Both the position numbers and the translations under genes were made by a program. A stretch of DNA of 64,000 nt, taken from assembly GCF_028736925.1 (NCBI RefSeq), contig NZ_JAQZAT010000020.1:1-64000 (forward strand). Reading direction: 5' to 3'. The DNA is from Flavivirga sp. 57AJ16 (GTDB lineage: Bacteria; Bacteroidota; Bacteroidia; Flavobacteriales; Flavobacteriaceae). Below the pieces are notes generated by a model that was given only the letters and a program-made list of their open reading frames with translations, made no database searches and was not told the DNA's origin. Below are positions 19,655 through 28,334 of this stretch, piece after piece. Position 1 is the stretch's first letter. The number at the start of each line of letters is the position of its first letter.

Positions 19655-19793
19655 AAAAGAGGGTGTCTAAAAAGTAAGTTCGATGTCATATTGAGCTTGT
19701 CGAAATATTTTTAACTTACTGATAATCAATATCAGTTTCGACAGGCTCAACCTGACAAATCAAATTATAAAGACTTTTTAGACACCCTCTTTT
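19655..19793. repeat. Nested palindromic element with perfect 20-bp ends
   Basis: AAAAGAGGGTGTCTAAAAAG at 19655-19674 is repeated as an exact inverted copy at 19774-19793. Inside, ATTGAGCTTGTCGAAA and TTTCGACAGGCTCAAC form a second, imperfect inverted pair. The 139-base unit would fold into one long hairpin, followed by TTTTTG, so it can terminate transcription after the T9SS gene. The sequence style (GACAGGCTCAACCTGACA) is that of dispersed flavobacterial repeats. Confidence 0.75.
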
Positions 19794-19916
19794 TGTTATC
19801 TAGAAGTTCAATCAAGATCTGTAGATTCTAGTTTATTTAGGAAGAAAGCATATTTATATTCAAATTGGTATTAGAACTCGCTAATTTGTTTCGATTATTT
19901 ATAGTGTTGATTATTA

Positions 19917-20519
19917 TACCAAATGAATTTCAAAATAACCGTAATTATTTTGAGTTATTTTTAGTTCAGATAAAATAGAAAACATGTGCTCAGCTTGACT
20001 GGGTACCTAAGCATAGCATTCGTTCAATGTCATTAAGTTAAGGTAATTTGTTCATTTTTGTCACATTGACTTCGGCTGCGCTCACAGACTGTGTCGTAAT
20101 TCAAAACACATGCATGAGATTGCTATATTTGAATTTCTTCTCGAGTCCCCCCCGAGTGTTTTTTGCTAAAAAAGCGAAATGTAATTGCGACACAGTCTGT
20201 CACATAAACTAAAGTCGAAATGCTAATAAAACTAGAACACCAATAGGTCTTCGACTTTAGCCTGTCTTGAGTACTTCGACTACGCTCAGTATAAACTAAA
20301 AGACGAAAGGCTCGGACTGACATTACGGCCTTAACTTAATGACATTGAGCATTCGTTACGGTTATATACCCAGTCCCTGCCTCGCCGGCAGGCAGGAAGC
20401 TGAGCACATGTTTTATATTGCAATATGAGCTAAAAAGAAATCGAAGATTCATGAACACCTGTTTTTAAAATGAAAGATAGTGAACTAAACATATAGGTTG
20501 TTTTGATGTTTATTTGGTA
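19917..20519. repeat. About 600-bp imperfect palindromic element
   Basis: The outer 24 bases at 19917-19940 (TACCAAATGAATTTCAAAAT...) match the inverted 20496-20519 at 20 of 24 positions. Inner pairs are exact: 18 bases at 19979-19996 with 20397-20414, and 19 bases at 20025-20043 with 20329-20347. A smaller pair surrounds CACAGACTGTGTCG / GCGACACAGTCTGT. The middle holds low-complexity text (TACTTCGACTACGCTCAGT) and an insertion-like palindrome around 20374-20395. A partial copy lies at 4155-4250. No transposase is present; it is a large fold-back or MITE-type element. The remainder of 19624-20666 holds no gene. Confidence 0.7.
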
Positions 20520-20666
20520 TTAGTGTTATAAAATGGTTTAAAAACATTAAATAGACTAGTTATCCCCCTTTTCTAAGTAAGGAAACACCGCTTAGTCTAT
20601 AAATGTATCATTTTACTTTGCTATAGAAATCATACGTGAATAGAAAAATATAAATATTAGTTAAGA

Positions 20667-21932
20667 ATGAAAAATCATTTAAATGTAATCCATAGCGCTC
20701 ATTTTGTTATTAAAAATCTTTCTTTAATAGGTCTTTTAATTTGTACTTTTAGTTGTAAAGAACCTAAAAAAGAGTTAGTCGCAGAAGTTGTAACGAATAA
20801 TAAGGTAAGTATTGATTTAGAAAAACAAATTGATGATTGTGAGTTCCAATTGGAAATTACAGTTCCTAAATTAACAGATTTAACAAAGCACCCGCGTTTA
20901 ATCGAAACCAATGAAACAACATGGGAACAAGTAGACAATGATGAACTTATATGGACATCTGGTTTTTACCCAGGTATTTTATGGTATGCTTATAATATTA
21001 CAGGAAATAAAAAATGGAAAGATGAAGCTATAAAACGTACAGAGGTTTTTGAAGATTATAAAAATATTAAAGTACATCATGATATTGGTTTTATGATGTT
21101 TCCTGCTTATGGCAATGGTTTTATAATAGGAGATAAAAAGGAATATAAAGATATTTTAATAACGTCTGCAAATTCTTTAGCTACACGTTTTAACCCTAAT
21201 GTTGGTACTATTAAATCATGGTCTAACAAAATGCATCCACGTTGGAAACAGCATATTACCATTATTGATAATATGCTAAATTTGGAATTGTTGTTTTGGG
21301 CAGCAAAAAACGGAGGTGATAAAAAGCTATATGATATTGCTGTAAAACATGCCGAAACAACCATGAAAAATCATTTCAGAACAGATTGCACATCATGGCA
21401 CGTTTTAGAATACGATTCTATATCGGGAGCAGTTTTAAACAGACACACTAAACAAGGTTATGCAGATGATAGCAGATGGTCTAGAGGGCAAGCTTGGGGT
21501 GTTTATGGTTATACCATGGTTTATAAAGAAACAAAAGATAAAAAGTTTTTGGATTTTGCTCAAAAACTTACTAATAAGTATTTATCGCTTTTACCTGAAG
21601 ATATGGTGCCTTGTTGGGATTTTGATGTAGCAAACAATCCAAAAGAAGAAAAAGACGCTTCGGCTGCTGCTATAGTTGCATCTGCTTTAATAGATTTAGG
21701 CACATTTGTAGAAAAGAAAGAAGATCAAGAACGTTATTATAATGCGGCTTTGAAAATATTGAAATCTTTGGGGTCTGATAAATACTCTGGTGTGGGTAAA
21801 ACCGATTCTTTTTTATTGCATTCTACTGGAGCTAAATCTTTAGGTTGGGAAATAGATGTTGCCTTGATCTATGCCGATTATTATTATATTGAAGCGTTAT
21901 CAAGATTAAAAACATTGCAAGAACAAAAATAA
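20667..21932 (+). CDS. GH88 unsaturated glucuronyl hydrolase, lipoprotein
   Basis: Periplasmic or membrane-anchored enzyme of 421 residues that removes the 4,5-unsaturated glucuronic acid from lyase products by hydrating the double bond. A lipoprotein signal ends at Cys30 (LLICTFSC). The GH88 alpha/alpha-barrel signature is clear: WTSGFYPGILWYAY, HHDIGFMMF with Asp139, and IDNMLNLELLFWA with Asp201; these two aspartates correspond in order and spacing (62 residues) to Asp88 and Asp149 of the Bacillus enzyme. Further conserved segments are YADDSRWSRGQAWGVYGY and DASAAAIVASAL. It lies between the two PL8 genes and links them to KduI and KduD. Confidence 0.94.
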   Translation: MKNHLNVIHSAHFVIKNLSLIGLLICTFSCKEPKKELVAEVVTNNKVSIDLEKQIDDCEFQLEITVPKLTDLTKHPRLIETNETTWEQVDNDELIWTSGFYPGILWYAYNITGNKKWKDEAIKRTEVFEDYKNIKVHHDIGFMMFPAYGNGFIIGDKKEYKDILITSANSLATRFNPNVGTIKSWSNKMHPRWKQHITIIDNMLNLELLFWAAKNGGDKKLYDIAVKHAETTMKNHFRTDCTSWHVLEYDSISGAVLNRHTKQGYADDSRWSRGQAWGVYGYTMVYKETKDKKFLDFAQKLTNKYLSLLPEDMVPCWDFDVANNPKEEKDASAAAIVASALIDLGTFVEKKEDQERYYNAALKILKSLGSDKYSGVGKTDSFLLHSTGAKSLGWEIDVALIYADYYYIEALSRLKTLQEQK

Positions 21933-22074
21933 GTTGATAGAGGTTTTAAGGGCGAGTATATGAAAAACAGCCCTAAACTTAAAAACCGAATAAAAGTCGT
22001 TTTGATAGCTAGATGATAATTCATTTATACAATTTTATAAAAAGGCCTCAATTATATTTCAAAAAAACAAACAG

Positions 22075-25000
22075 ATGAAAAGAATTATATGTTTTTCAAA
22101 TAACATGAAAAGCCTCCTTTTTTTAACTGGGGCATTAATAAACATAAGTTGTTATTCGCAACAAGATTATAATCCAGCTATAGAATCATTCGAGTCTCAA
22201 AAAGCTTTAGATTTTTATGAATCAGAGAATAGTAAGCTATCTATAAGCGATTCTCACAATAGATATGGTAAATCATCATTGCTTTGGGAATGGTATGGAG
22301 AAAGTGATTTTTCAACATCTAATTTTAAAATATTATCATTAAAAGAGAGTCCGTTGGCTTATGGGGATCATTTCCCCGCAAGCCCAACGCTTCAAATGTC
22401 TATTTATAATGAAGAAGCTCAAGATGAAAAAATAACAATTTCTTACTATAAAAACGGAAATAAAGAAGTTTGGTTTGATGTTGATCTATCTTTTACAGGA
22501 TGGAGGCGAATTTGGGTGCCATTTTATGAAATGCAAGGTAATGCACCATTAAAAGGAGCCGCAATTGATTTTGACAATTTTAAAATAAGCACAAGTTCCG
22601 CTAAAGGAAAATTATTTTTTGATGATATTATTTTTTCTCAATATCAAGATGATAGATTTCAGTATCCAGATGAAATGGTACCATTTATAAAGGCAGACAC
22701 CAATTTAGGATCCGATCACTGGATGCCTTTGATTAGTAATTATGATAATATTAAAAAATTAGAGCCAGCGCCAATTTCTATGGCTATACGATTAGACTTG
22801 AAGAAGTTTGAAAAATTAATAGATCAAAGTTTAGTGGTAGATAAAAAATATAAGGTCTATATAAATACGCTGCGAGATTTATATCAAAACTTAAATATTA
22901 AAGAAAAAGGAAATACAGTAGTAGGACCACCATTAACATTTAAGGAATTCGAAGAGTATTATGATAAAAATCAACAAGGGCCAAACAATTTTAACGATGT
23001 AAAAGACTTAGGTCGGGTTTTAAAACAATTATCCAATTTTCACAATAGAGCAAACCCTGAGGAGCAAGAGGAAATTAAAGCTATGTTTTTAACAGGAACA
23101 AAGTATTTCCTAGATCAAGGTTGGCAAGCAGGTTCTAGTGGAGGAACTAGACACCATATAGGTTACAATGTTAGAGAAATTACAGAAGCGTTTTTTACAA
23201 TGCGTCAATTATTGTACGATAATGGATTATTAAACGAAGTAGGGGCAAGCTTACATTGGTTGTTTAATTTAGGAATGCTCTTAAACGATGAAAGTACATT
23301 TCATGTTAATATAGATTATTTAAATACCCAATCGTATTATCATTTAATGCTCATTTTTATGTTTGAAAAACAAGAAAAACAAGCAGCGATGTTAAGTGCA
23401 TATTCAAAATATATGTCTATTATTTTAGCACAGGAGAAAGAAGCAGGGGGCTTTAAAGTTGATGGAACCGCCTGGCACCATAATGGTCATTATCCTGCTT
23501 ATGGAATTGGAGCATTTAATAATGTTCCTAAAGTTATTAATACTTTAGCTAGAACTCGTTTTAGAATTAAAACCGAAGGACACAAAAACTTTAAAAAAGC
23601 CTTTTTAGCATCAAGAATTTATAGTCAAATGTACAATTGGGGTTTTGGTAACGGAGGCCGTCATCCATTAGAAGATAATGGGATTCAAAACATGAAACAA
23701 AGGTTTTTATGGATGGCAAATGCAGGAGATCCAACAGGTAAAACTAAAATAGATAAAGAATTTGCAGCTGCATATTTAAGACTTTGGGGCAATGAGGATA
23801 TTTTTAATTCAACTTTATTTACAAAAATGAATGGAATACATAAAGAAAAATTGTCCGGTTATTATACTTTCCCTTACGCAGCTACTGGTGTTTATAGGCG
23901 CAATAATTGGGCTGCTTTTATAAAAGGCTATAGTAAGTATGTTTGGGCTTCAGAAATTTATGTAAACGAAAATAGATATGGTAGATACCCTGCCAATGGA
24001 ACAATACAATTATTGAATGAAAACGGGGAAAAAGGAAGTGGTTTTCAACAGGAAGGTTGGGACTGGAATCGTTATCCTGGAGCAACTGTAGTTTATTTAC
24101 CTTTAAAGGAATTAGAACCAAAAATACCTTTATTGATGTTTCGTTCAGAAGAGTCTTTTGCAGGAATAGCAAAATTAGGAGATAATGGTGTTTTCGGAAT
24201 GATTTTAAATGAAAGCAAAGGTTCTAATGGTGATGGTAGAGAAGTGAATATTGGTTTTCCTGGCAAATTATATGCAAAAAAATCAGTTTTTTCTTTTGAT
24301 GGTAAACTAGTTTGTATTGGTACTAATATTTCTAGTGTTGATGAGGAAAATCTAACACAAACCAATTTGTTTCAAAACTATTTAACAGATATTAAAACAC
24401 CATTATATACGGTATCGGAAACTATAAAAGAGTTTCCTTATAAAACCGAACTCAAACAAGATTCAAAAACGGGTGTTTGGTTAACAGATGCTTACGGGAA
24501 TGGATATCATGTGCTTTCTAATACACCTGTACAAATTCAACTGGAAAAACAGCATTCATATCATAATAAATATTCAATTAATACAGGCTCCATGAATCCT
24601 AAAGGAAATGGGGTTAAAGAGACCGAAGGTAATTATGCTACCGCATGGATAGATCATGGGTTAGCTCCAAAAAACGCATCGTATCAATATGTTATTTATC
24701 CTTTTTTAGATGAAGATTCCCAAAAGAATTTTGGGAAAATAGTAGAAAAAGATCGGTCTTTCAAAATAGAACGTGCCGATAGTATTGCCCATATTGTTTT
24801 AGATAAAAAAACGAATACAACAAGTTATGTTGTTTTTGAGAAGGAACAAAGCTTAGAGTATGGTTTGCTGGAAACCGTATCGGAACCTGCTTTGGTTATG
24901 GTTAAACAAAACTCGGCAAAAGCCTTGACCATAAGTGCCGTACAACCAGATTTAAATTTTCCTATGGATAATAAAGAGCAATTTAAAAATTACAGTATGC

Positions 25001-25149
25001 CTGTAGAGCTTAAAATAACCTTAAAAGGAAAATGGACAGCTTACCCTGCCGATTATATTAAAAGTCTAGATAATTCTGGAGTACATACTATAATTTCACT
25101 GGAATGTGTTAATGGGGCTACTAGAACTATTAATGTGAATAAATTATAA
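22075..25149 (+). CDS. PL8 chondroitin ABC lyase-like enzyme
   Basis: A 1024-residue exported lyase with the full chondroitin sulfate ABC lyase architecture: N-terminal jelly-roll domain (about 35-205, NPAIESFESQKALDFYE), alpha-helical toroid (about 215-590), and C-terminal beta-sandwiches. The tetrad is His469, Tyr476 (DGTAWHHNGHYPAYG), Arg529 (GGRHPL) and Glu627 (SEIYVNENRYGRY), and GWDWNRYPGATVVYLP is also conserved. The spacing of these residues follows the Proteus enzyme closely. The N-terminus (GALINISC) may be a lipoprotein signal, and the start could also be the ATG at 22102. It has no T9SS tag, unlike the other PL8, so it probably works in the periplasm or anchored in a membrane. It ends the PUL. 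Confidence 0.92.
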   Translation: MKRIICFSNNMKSLLFLTGALINISCYSQQDYNPAIESFESQKALDFYESENSKLSISDSHNRYGKSSLLWEWYGESDFSTSNFKILSLKESPLAYGDHFPASPTLQMSIYNEEAQDEKITISYYKNGNKEVWFDVDLSFTGWRRIWVPFYEMQGNAPLKGAAIDFDNFKISTSSAKGKLFFDDIIFSQYQDDRFQYPDEMVPFIKADTNLGSDHWMPLISNYDNIKKLEPAPISMAIRLDLKKFEKLIDQSLVVDKKYKVYINTLRDLYQNLNIKEKGNTVVGPPLTFKEFEEYYDKNQQGPNNFNDVKDLGRVLKQLSNFHNRANPEEQEEIKAMFLTGTKYFLDQGWQAGSSGGTRHHIGYNVREITEAFFTMRQLLYDNGLLNEVGASLHWLFNLGMLLNDESTFHVNIDYLNTQSYYHLMLIFMFEKQEKQAAMLSAYSKYMSIILAQEKEAGGFKVDGTAWHHNGHYPAYGIGAFNNVPKVINTLARTRFRIKTEGHKNFKKAFLASRIYSQMYNWGFGNGGRHPLEDNGIQNMKQRFLWMANAGDPTGKTKIDKEFAAAYLRLWGNEDIFNSTLFTKMNGIHKEKLSGYYTFPYAATGVYRRNNWAAFIKGYSKYVWASEIYVNENRYGRYPANGTIQLLNENGEKGSGFQQEGWDWNRYPGATVVYLPLKELEPKIPLLMFRSEESFAGIAKLGDNGVFGMILNESKGSNGDGREVNIGFPGKLYAKKSVFSFDGKLVCIGTNISSVDEENLTQTNLFQNYLTDIKTPLYTVSETIKEFPYKTELKQDSKTGVWLTDAYGNGYHVLSNTPVQIQLEKQHSYHNKYSINTGSMNPKGNGVKETEGNYATAWIDHGLAPKNASYQYVIYPFLDEDSQKNFGKIVEKDRSFKIERADSIAHIVLDKKTNTTSYVVFEKEQSLEYGLLETVSEPALVMVKQNSAKALTISAVQPDLNFPMDNKEQFKNYSMPVELKITLKGKWTAYPADYIKSLDNSGVHTIISLECVNGATRTINVNKL

Positions 25150-25361
25150 ACCAAAGTTGGGCCAAATAGAAAAAGTCAAGATGAGTTCACTATCAAAATA
25201 GTAAAATAATTAAAAAAAAAGCATTATTATAGTTCTGTATTTATAGTGAATTTGTAGTGTTTCATTGAATATTCTTCAAAAAAACAGAGATTGCCATGCA
25301 TGGATATAAGGATTGTTGATTTTTTCGTTCTTCAATTTCTTTTAAGATCCTAATGAAAAAT

Positions 25362-28250
25362 TTAGAGTTTTACGAGCTTAAAAACTCCTGTATTCCCAAG
25401 GTCTGTATAGACTTTTATGAGATATATATTTTTTGGGAAATTAGATATGTCGAATGCTGTATTTTTTGAAAAGTTTCCGCAAAAGTTTTTAATGCGTTTA
25501 CCGGTCATATCATAAATTTCTATTTTTTGAGTATTTTGATTTACCTTGAACATTGTTGTTGCGGGATTCGGAGACAATGTAAATTCTAATAGTGGATCCT
25601 TAGAAACAGAAAGTGTACTAATTTGGTTGCCATAGATTTTAAATTCACCTGGCGCCAAATTAATACTTGTTGTCGCTCCGTCAATAGTTGATGAATTGTC
25701 CATTAAATTGTACCAAGTCCCAGAATAAGGGAAGTTTGGGTTTACCATTTGTGGTACAATATCAAAATTTGCAATAATTATGACATTTTTAAGTGTTGCT
25801 CCACTGGTATTTTCATTGCCGGTGTAGATGCTAATTCTAGGTGTTAAGTTTCCTGAAGAGATATTGTAATCCCCCTCGAAAACAGGTTCGGTAATTTTTA
25901 ATTGGTTTATTCGTGACCAATCATTATAAATAGTATTTCTATTGGCATCGTTTAACCAATTGTTGGTCCATTGCGGTTGCGGTTTGGTGTCTAATTTACA
26001 ATCCCCATCTATTATATCGTCAGGTGAGTTTAAAGAACCATTATTACAAGTGAAAATGGAATTTTCCATACCCAAATCACCAAAATGCCAAATCATTTTT
26101 GGTCCGGGAATGGTAAGTGAAACGGCTCCTAATGCCGACATTCTTGACAATGCGGTATTGAGATCTTTTACATCATAATCTGTATTGCCGTTACCAAACA
26201 GAAGGTTTTTGTACATCAGGCGTTCTTCATCATGGCTTTCGGCATATCCAACAAGCCTAGGGCTACTATAACCTCTGGAAGTATGACCCATTTCGGTAAT
26301 GTCGCTAGTGTATCCCATGATTAATTCGTTATACTGGTGATTTATATTACCCCAAAGCATAATGCCTTTACCTTCATCAACACGGTAATCAGCCCATTCG
26401 GTTTCCTCATCTCTAGACGTTTTTCCGTCGTTATTAGCATCCCATTCTGAACCAAGATGCTCAAAAATGACATAATGGTCTGCGTCTAAACTCCAGCTGT
26501 AGTCTGCATATTCTTTTAACACAGCAACTCTGTCGGCGTTATAATCGTTCGTACAGCCTTCGTTGTTTTCACAGTTTTGAGTGAACCCCTTAGTTAAATC
26601 CCATCTAAAACCATCAATTTTAAATTCTTCAATCCAGTGTTTAACCACACGTTTGGTATAAACTTGAGTGAAGGAATTGGTGTGGTTAAAATCTGAGCCC
26701 ACATTATAAGAGTGTTTCGGTGTTGTATTAAAATAAGGGTTTTCAGAACTGGGTTCGCCCCAGCCATCCCCGTCAGGGTCGTTCATCCATAAACGCACCA
26801 TGGGGTTTCTTCCAAAGGCGTGGTTTATGGCCACATCTAAAATGACGGCAATACCATTTTGATGGAATAGGTCTATCAGCTCCTTGAATTTATCCTCGGT
26901 GCCGTAAAATTTATCTAATGCCATATGGAAGGCTGTGTTGTAGCCCCAGCTTTCGTTGCCTTCAAATTCCATAATGGGCATGAATTCTATAGCATTGATA
27001 TTTAAATTTTTGAAATAATCAATTTTATCAATCAAATCCTGAAAATTTCTATCGGCATCAAAGTCACGAATTAAAACTTCATAAATCACCAAATCTTCTT
27101 TTTTGGGTTTTGAAAAATTTGCTACCTGCCAGTTGTAATCTGGTTTATTCGTCTGTAATACCGATACCTCGCGTTCTTGCCCTTGCGGATAGCTAGGTAA
27201 GTTTGGATATGAATTGGTTGGTATCCAAGGGTCGTCAAAAGGCGATAAAACTAGAGTTGAATATGGATCTGCAGTTTTTACCAATGCAGGAGAATTGGCT
27301 ATAGGCGTTTTATCGACGGCCCAATATTGAAAGGTTTCAATTTGCCCAGGAGTCAACCCTGTAATAGTTAGCCAAAATTTATTGTTTCGTGATGGGTCTC
27401 GCTTCATGACATAATTAGAATTGGGTTGCCAATTGTTGAAGCTTCCGGCTACATAAACAAAGTCTTTGCCTGGGGCATAAAGTACAAATGTAGCTTTAGT
27501 AGGATCGCTATCATCGTAAGTAACACCGTCTAGATAGGTCTCTGGCATGATTTCGAAACTACTGCCCGGATCAATTAAAACAGAGAATGTTTTTGTTTTG
27601 GTTTCGCCACCAATGGTTGTTTCCAGAATGTAATTTTTATTCTCTGTGATATTGGTATCGCTATAGGAATAAGTTGTAATACCAGATTGTGTGTTGATGG
27701 TGTTACCATTTGCTTTTAATACATAGTTGGCATTGCTTCCTGTGTTGGTCGCCGAAACCTCTAAGTTGTCGCCAGAATTTAAAATAGTTATAGCATTTGT
27801 TGGTGCTATTAATGATACTTGAAACAAACCAACATCTTCCAGGTAATCCTCAGACTGTTTATTGCCCGTTCCGTCTTTCGCTTTTATAAGGAAGCCTATT
27901 CTGCCAATTCCTGTCCTACTATAAAATATTGTTGGTGTAATGGTAATGGTGTATTCATCTGTTGATGAATTATAGTTTAACCGGTTGGATTCGTTTGAAC
28001 TTGTCCATTCCCCATTGGTTGGGCAATCTTGTTGGTTGCTTAAATTAGTATCGTATGACCATGACCAAAGGTATAGGGCATTGTTTGTAATTCCCCAAGC
28101 CGCTTCATCAATAGTTGTCCCATCAAAAGTTATTGTTATTTCCTCGCCTTCCTGAAAAGGAGTGGGTGAAATGGTATAAGTTACATCTTGTTTTTGGCCG
28201 AACATACACGTTATTCCCAAAAACATTAAAAAAGTTGTAATTTTTTTCAT
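25362..28250 (-). CDS. Secreted GH13 alpha-amylase with binding domains and T9SS tag
   Basis: Extracellular starch-degrading enzyme of 962 residues, in the position of SusG. Layout: signal peptide (MKKITTFLMFLGITCMFGQ), two N-terminal beta domains (about 22-135 and 140-220), an E-set domain with the CBM48-like VYVAGSFNNWQPNSN (about 235-345), the GH13 barrel (about 385-790), and a type A sorting domain at the C-terminus (LSPNPATTMFKV). GH13 regions: DVAINHAF, GFRWDL with nucleophile Asp551, IFEHLG with acid/base Glu597, and YAESHDEE with Asp674. It is the last gene of the susCDF-type operon, after a gap of 84 bases with a hairpin. It should cut starch at the cell surface into oligosaccharides for SusCD. 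Confidence 0.93.
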   Translation of the reverse strand: MKKITTFLMFLGITCMFGQKQDVTYTISPTPFQEGEEITITFDGTTIDEAAWGITNNALYLWSWSYDTNLSNQQDCPTNGEWTSSNESNRLNYNSSTDEYTITITPTIFYSRTGIGRIGFLIKAKDGTGNKQSEDYLEDVGLFQVSLIAPTNAITILNSGDNLEVSATNTGSNANYVLKANGNTINTQSGITTYSYSDTNITENKNYILETTIGGETKTKTFSVLIDPGSSFEIMPETYLDGVTYDDSDPTKATFVLYAPGKDFVYVAGSFNNWQPNSNYVMKRDPSRNNKFWLTITGLTPGQIETFQYWAVDKTPIANSPALVKTADPYSTLVLSPFDDPWIPTNSYPNLPSYPQGQEREVSVLQTNKPDYNWQVANFSKPKKEDLVIYEVLIRDFDADRNFQDLIDKIDYFKNLNINAIEFMPIMEFEGNESWGYNTAFHMALDKFYGTEDKFKELIDLFHQNGIAVILDVAINHAFGRNPMVRLWMNDPDGDGWGEPSSENPYFNTTPKHSYNVGSDFNHTNSFTQVYTKRVVKHWIEEFKIDGFRWDLTKGFTQNCENNEGCTNDYNADRVAVLKEYADYSWSLDADHYVIFEHLGSEWDANNDGKTSRDEETEWADYRVDEGKGIMLWGNINHQYNELIMGYTSDITEMGHTSRGYSSPRLVGYAESHDEERLMYKNLLFGNGNTDYDVKDLNTALSRMSALGAVSLTIPGPKMIWHFGDLGMENSIFTCNNGSLNSPDDIIDGDCKLDTKPQPQWTNNWLNDANRNTIYNDWSRINQLKITEPVFEGDYNISSGNLTPRISIYTGNENTSGATLKNVIIIANFDIVPQMVNPNFPYSGTWYNLMDNSSTIDGATTSINLAPGEFKIYGNQISTLSVSKDPLLEFTLSPNPATTMFKVNQNTQKIEIYDMTGKRIKNFCGNFSKNTAFDISNFPKNIYLIKVYTDLGNTGVFKLVKL

Positions 28251-28263
28251 AATATTATTTTGA

Positions 28264-28291
28264 TGTAAGAGGTTGTATTCAACCTCTTACA
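28264..28291 (-). terminator. Intercistronic hairpin between susE/F-like gene and GH13
   Basis: TGTAAGAGGTTG (28264-28275) and CAACCTCTTACA (28280-28291) pair perfectly over 12 bp with a 4-base loop. On the minus strand it lies just after the SusE/F-like gene and before the GH13 start. It lacks a strong U tract, so it may be a partial terminator or an mRNA-protecting stem that lowers GH13 expression relative to susCD. Confidence 0.6.
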
Positions 28292-28334
28292 AATAATTTA
28301 TTATTACAAGTGTTATATAGTGTGGATTTGTTTT

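Noticed and set aside
20123-20323. A 66-codon minus-strand frame with TERSRST
   Set aside because: It lies inside the palindromic element and translates typical repeat text (TACTTCGACTACGCTCAGT); not a gene.
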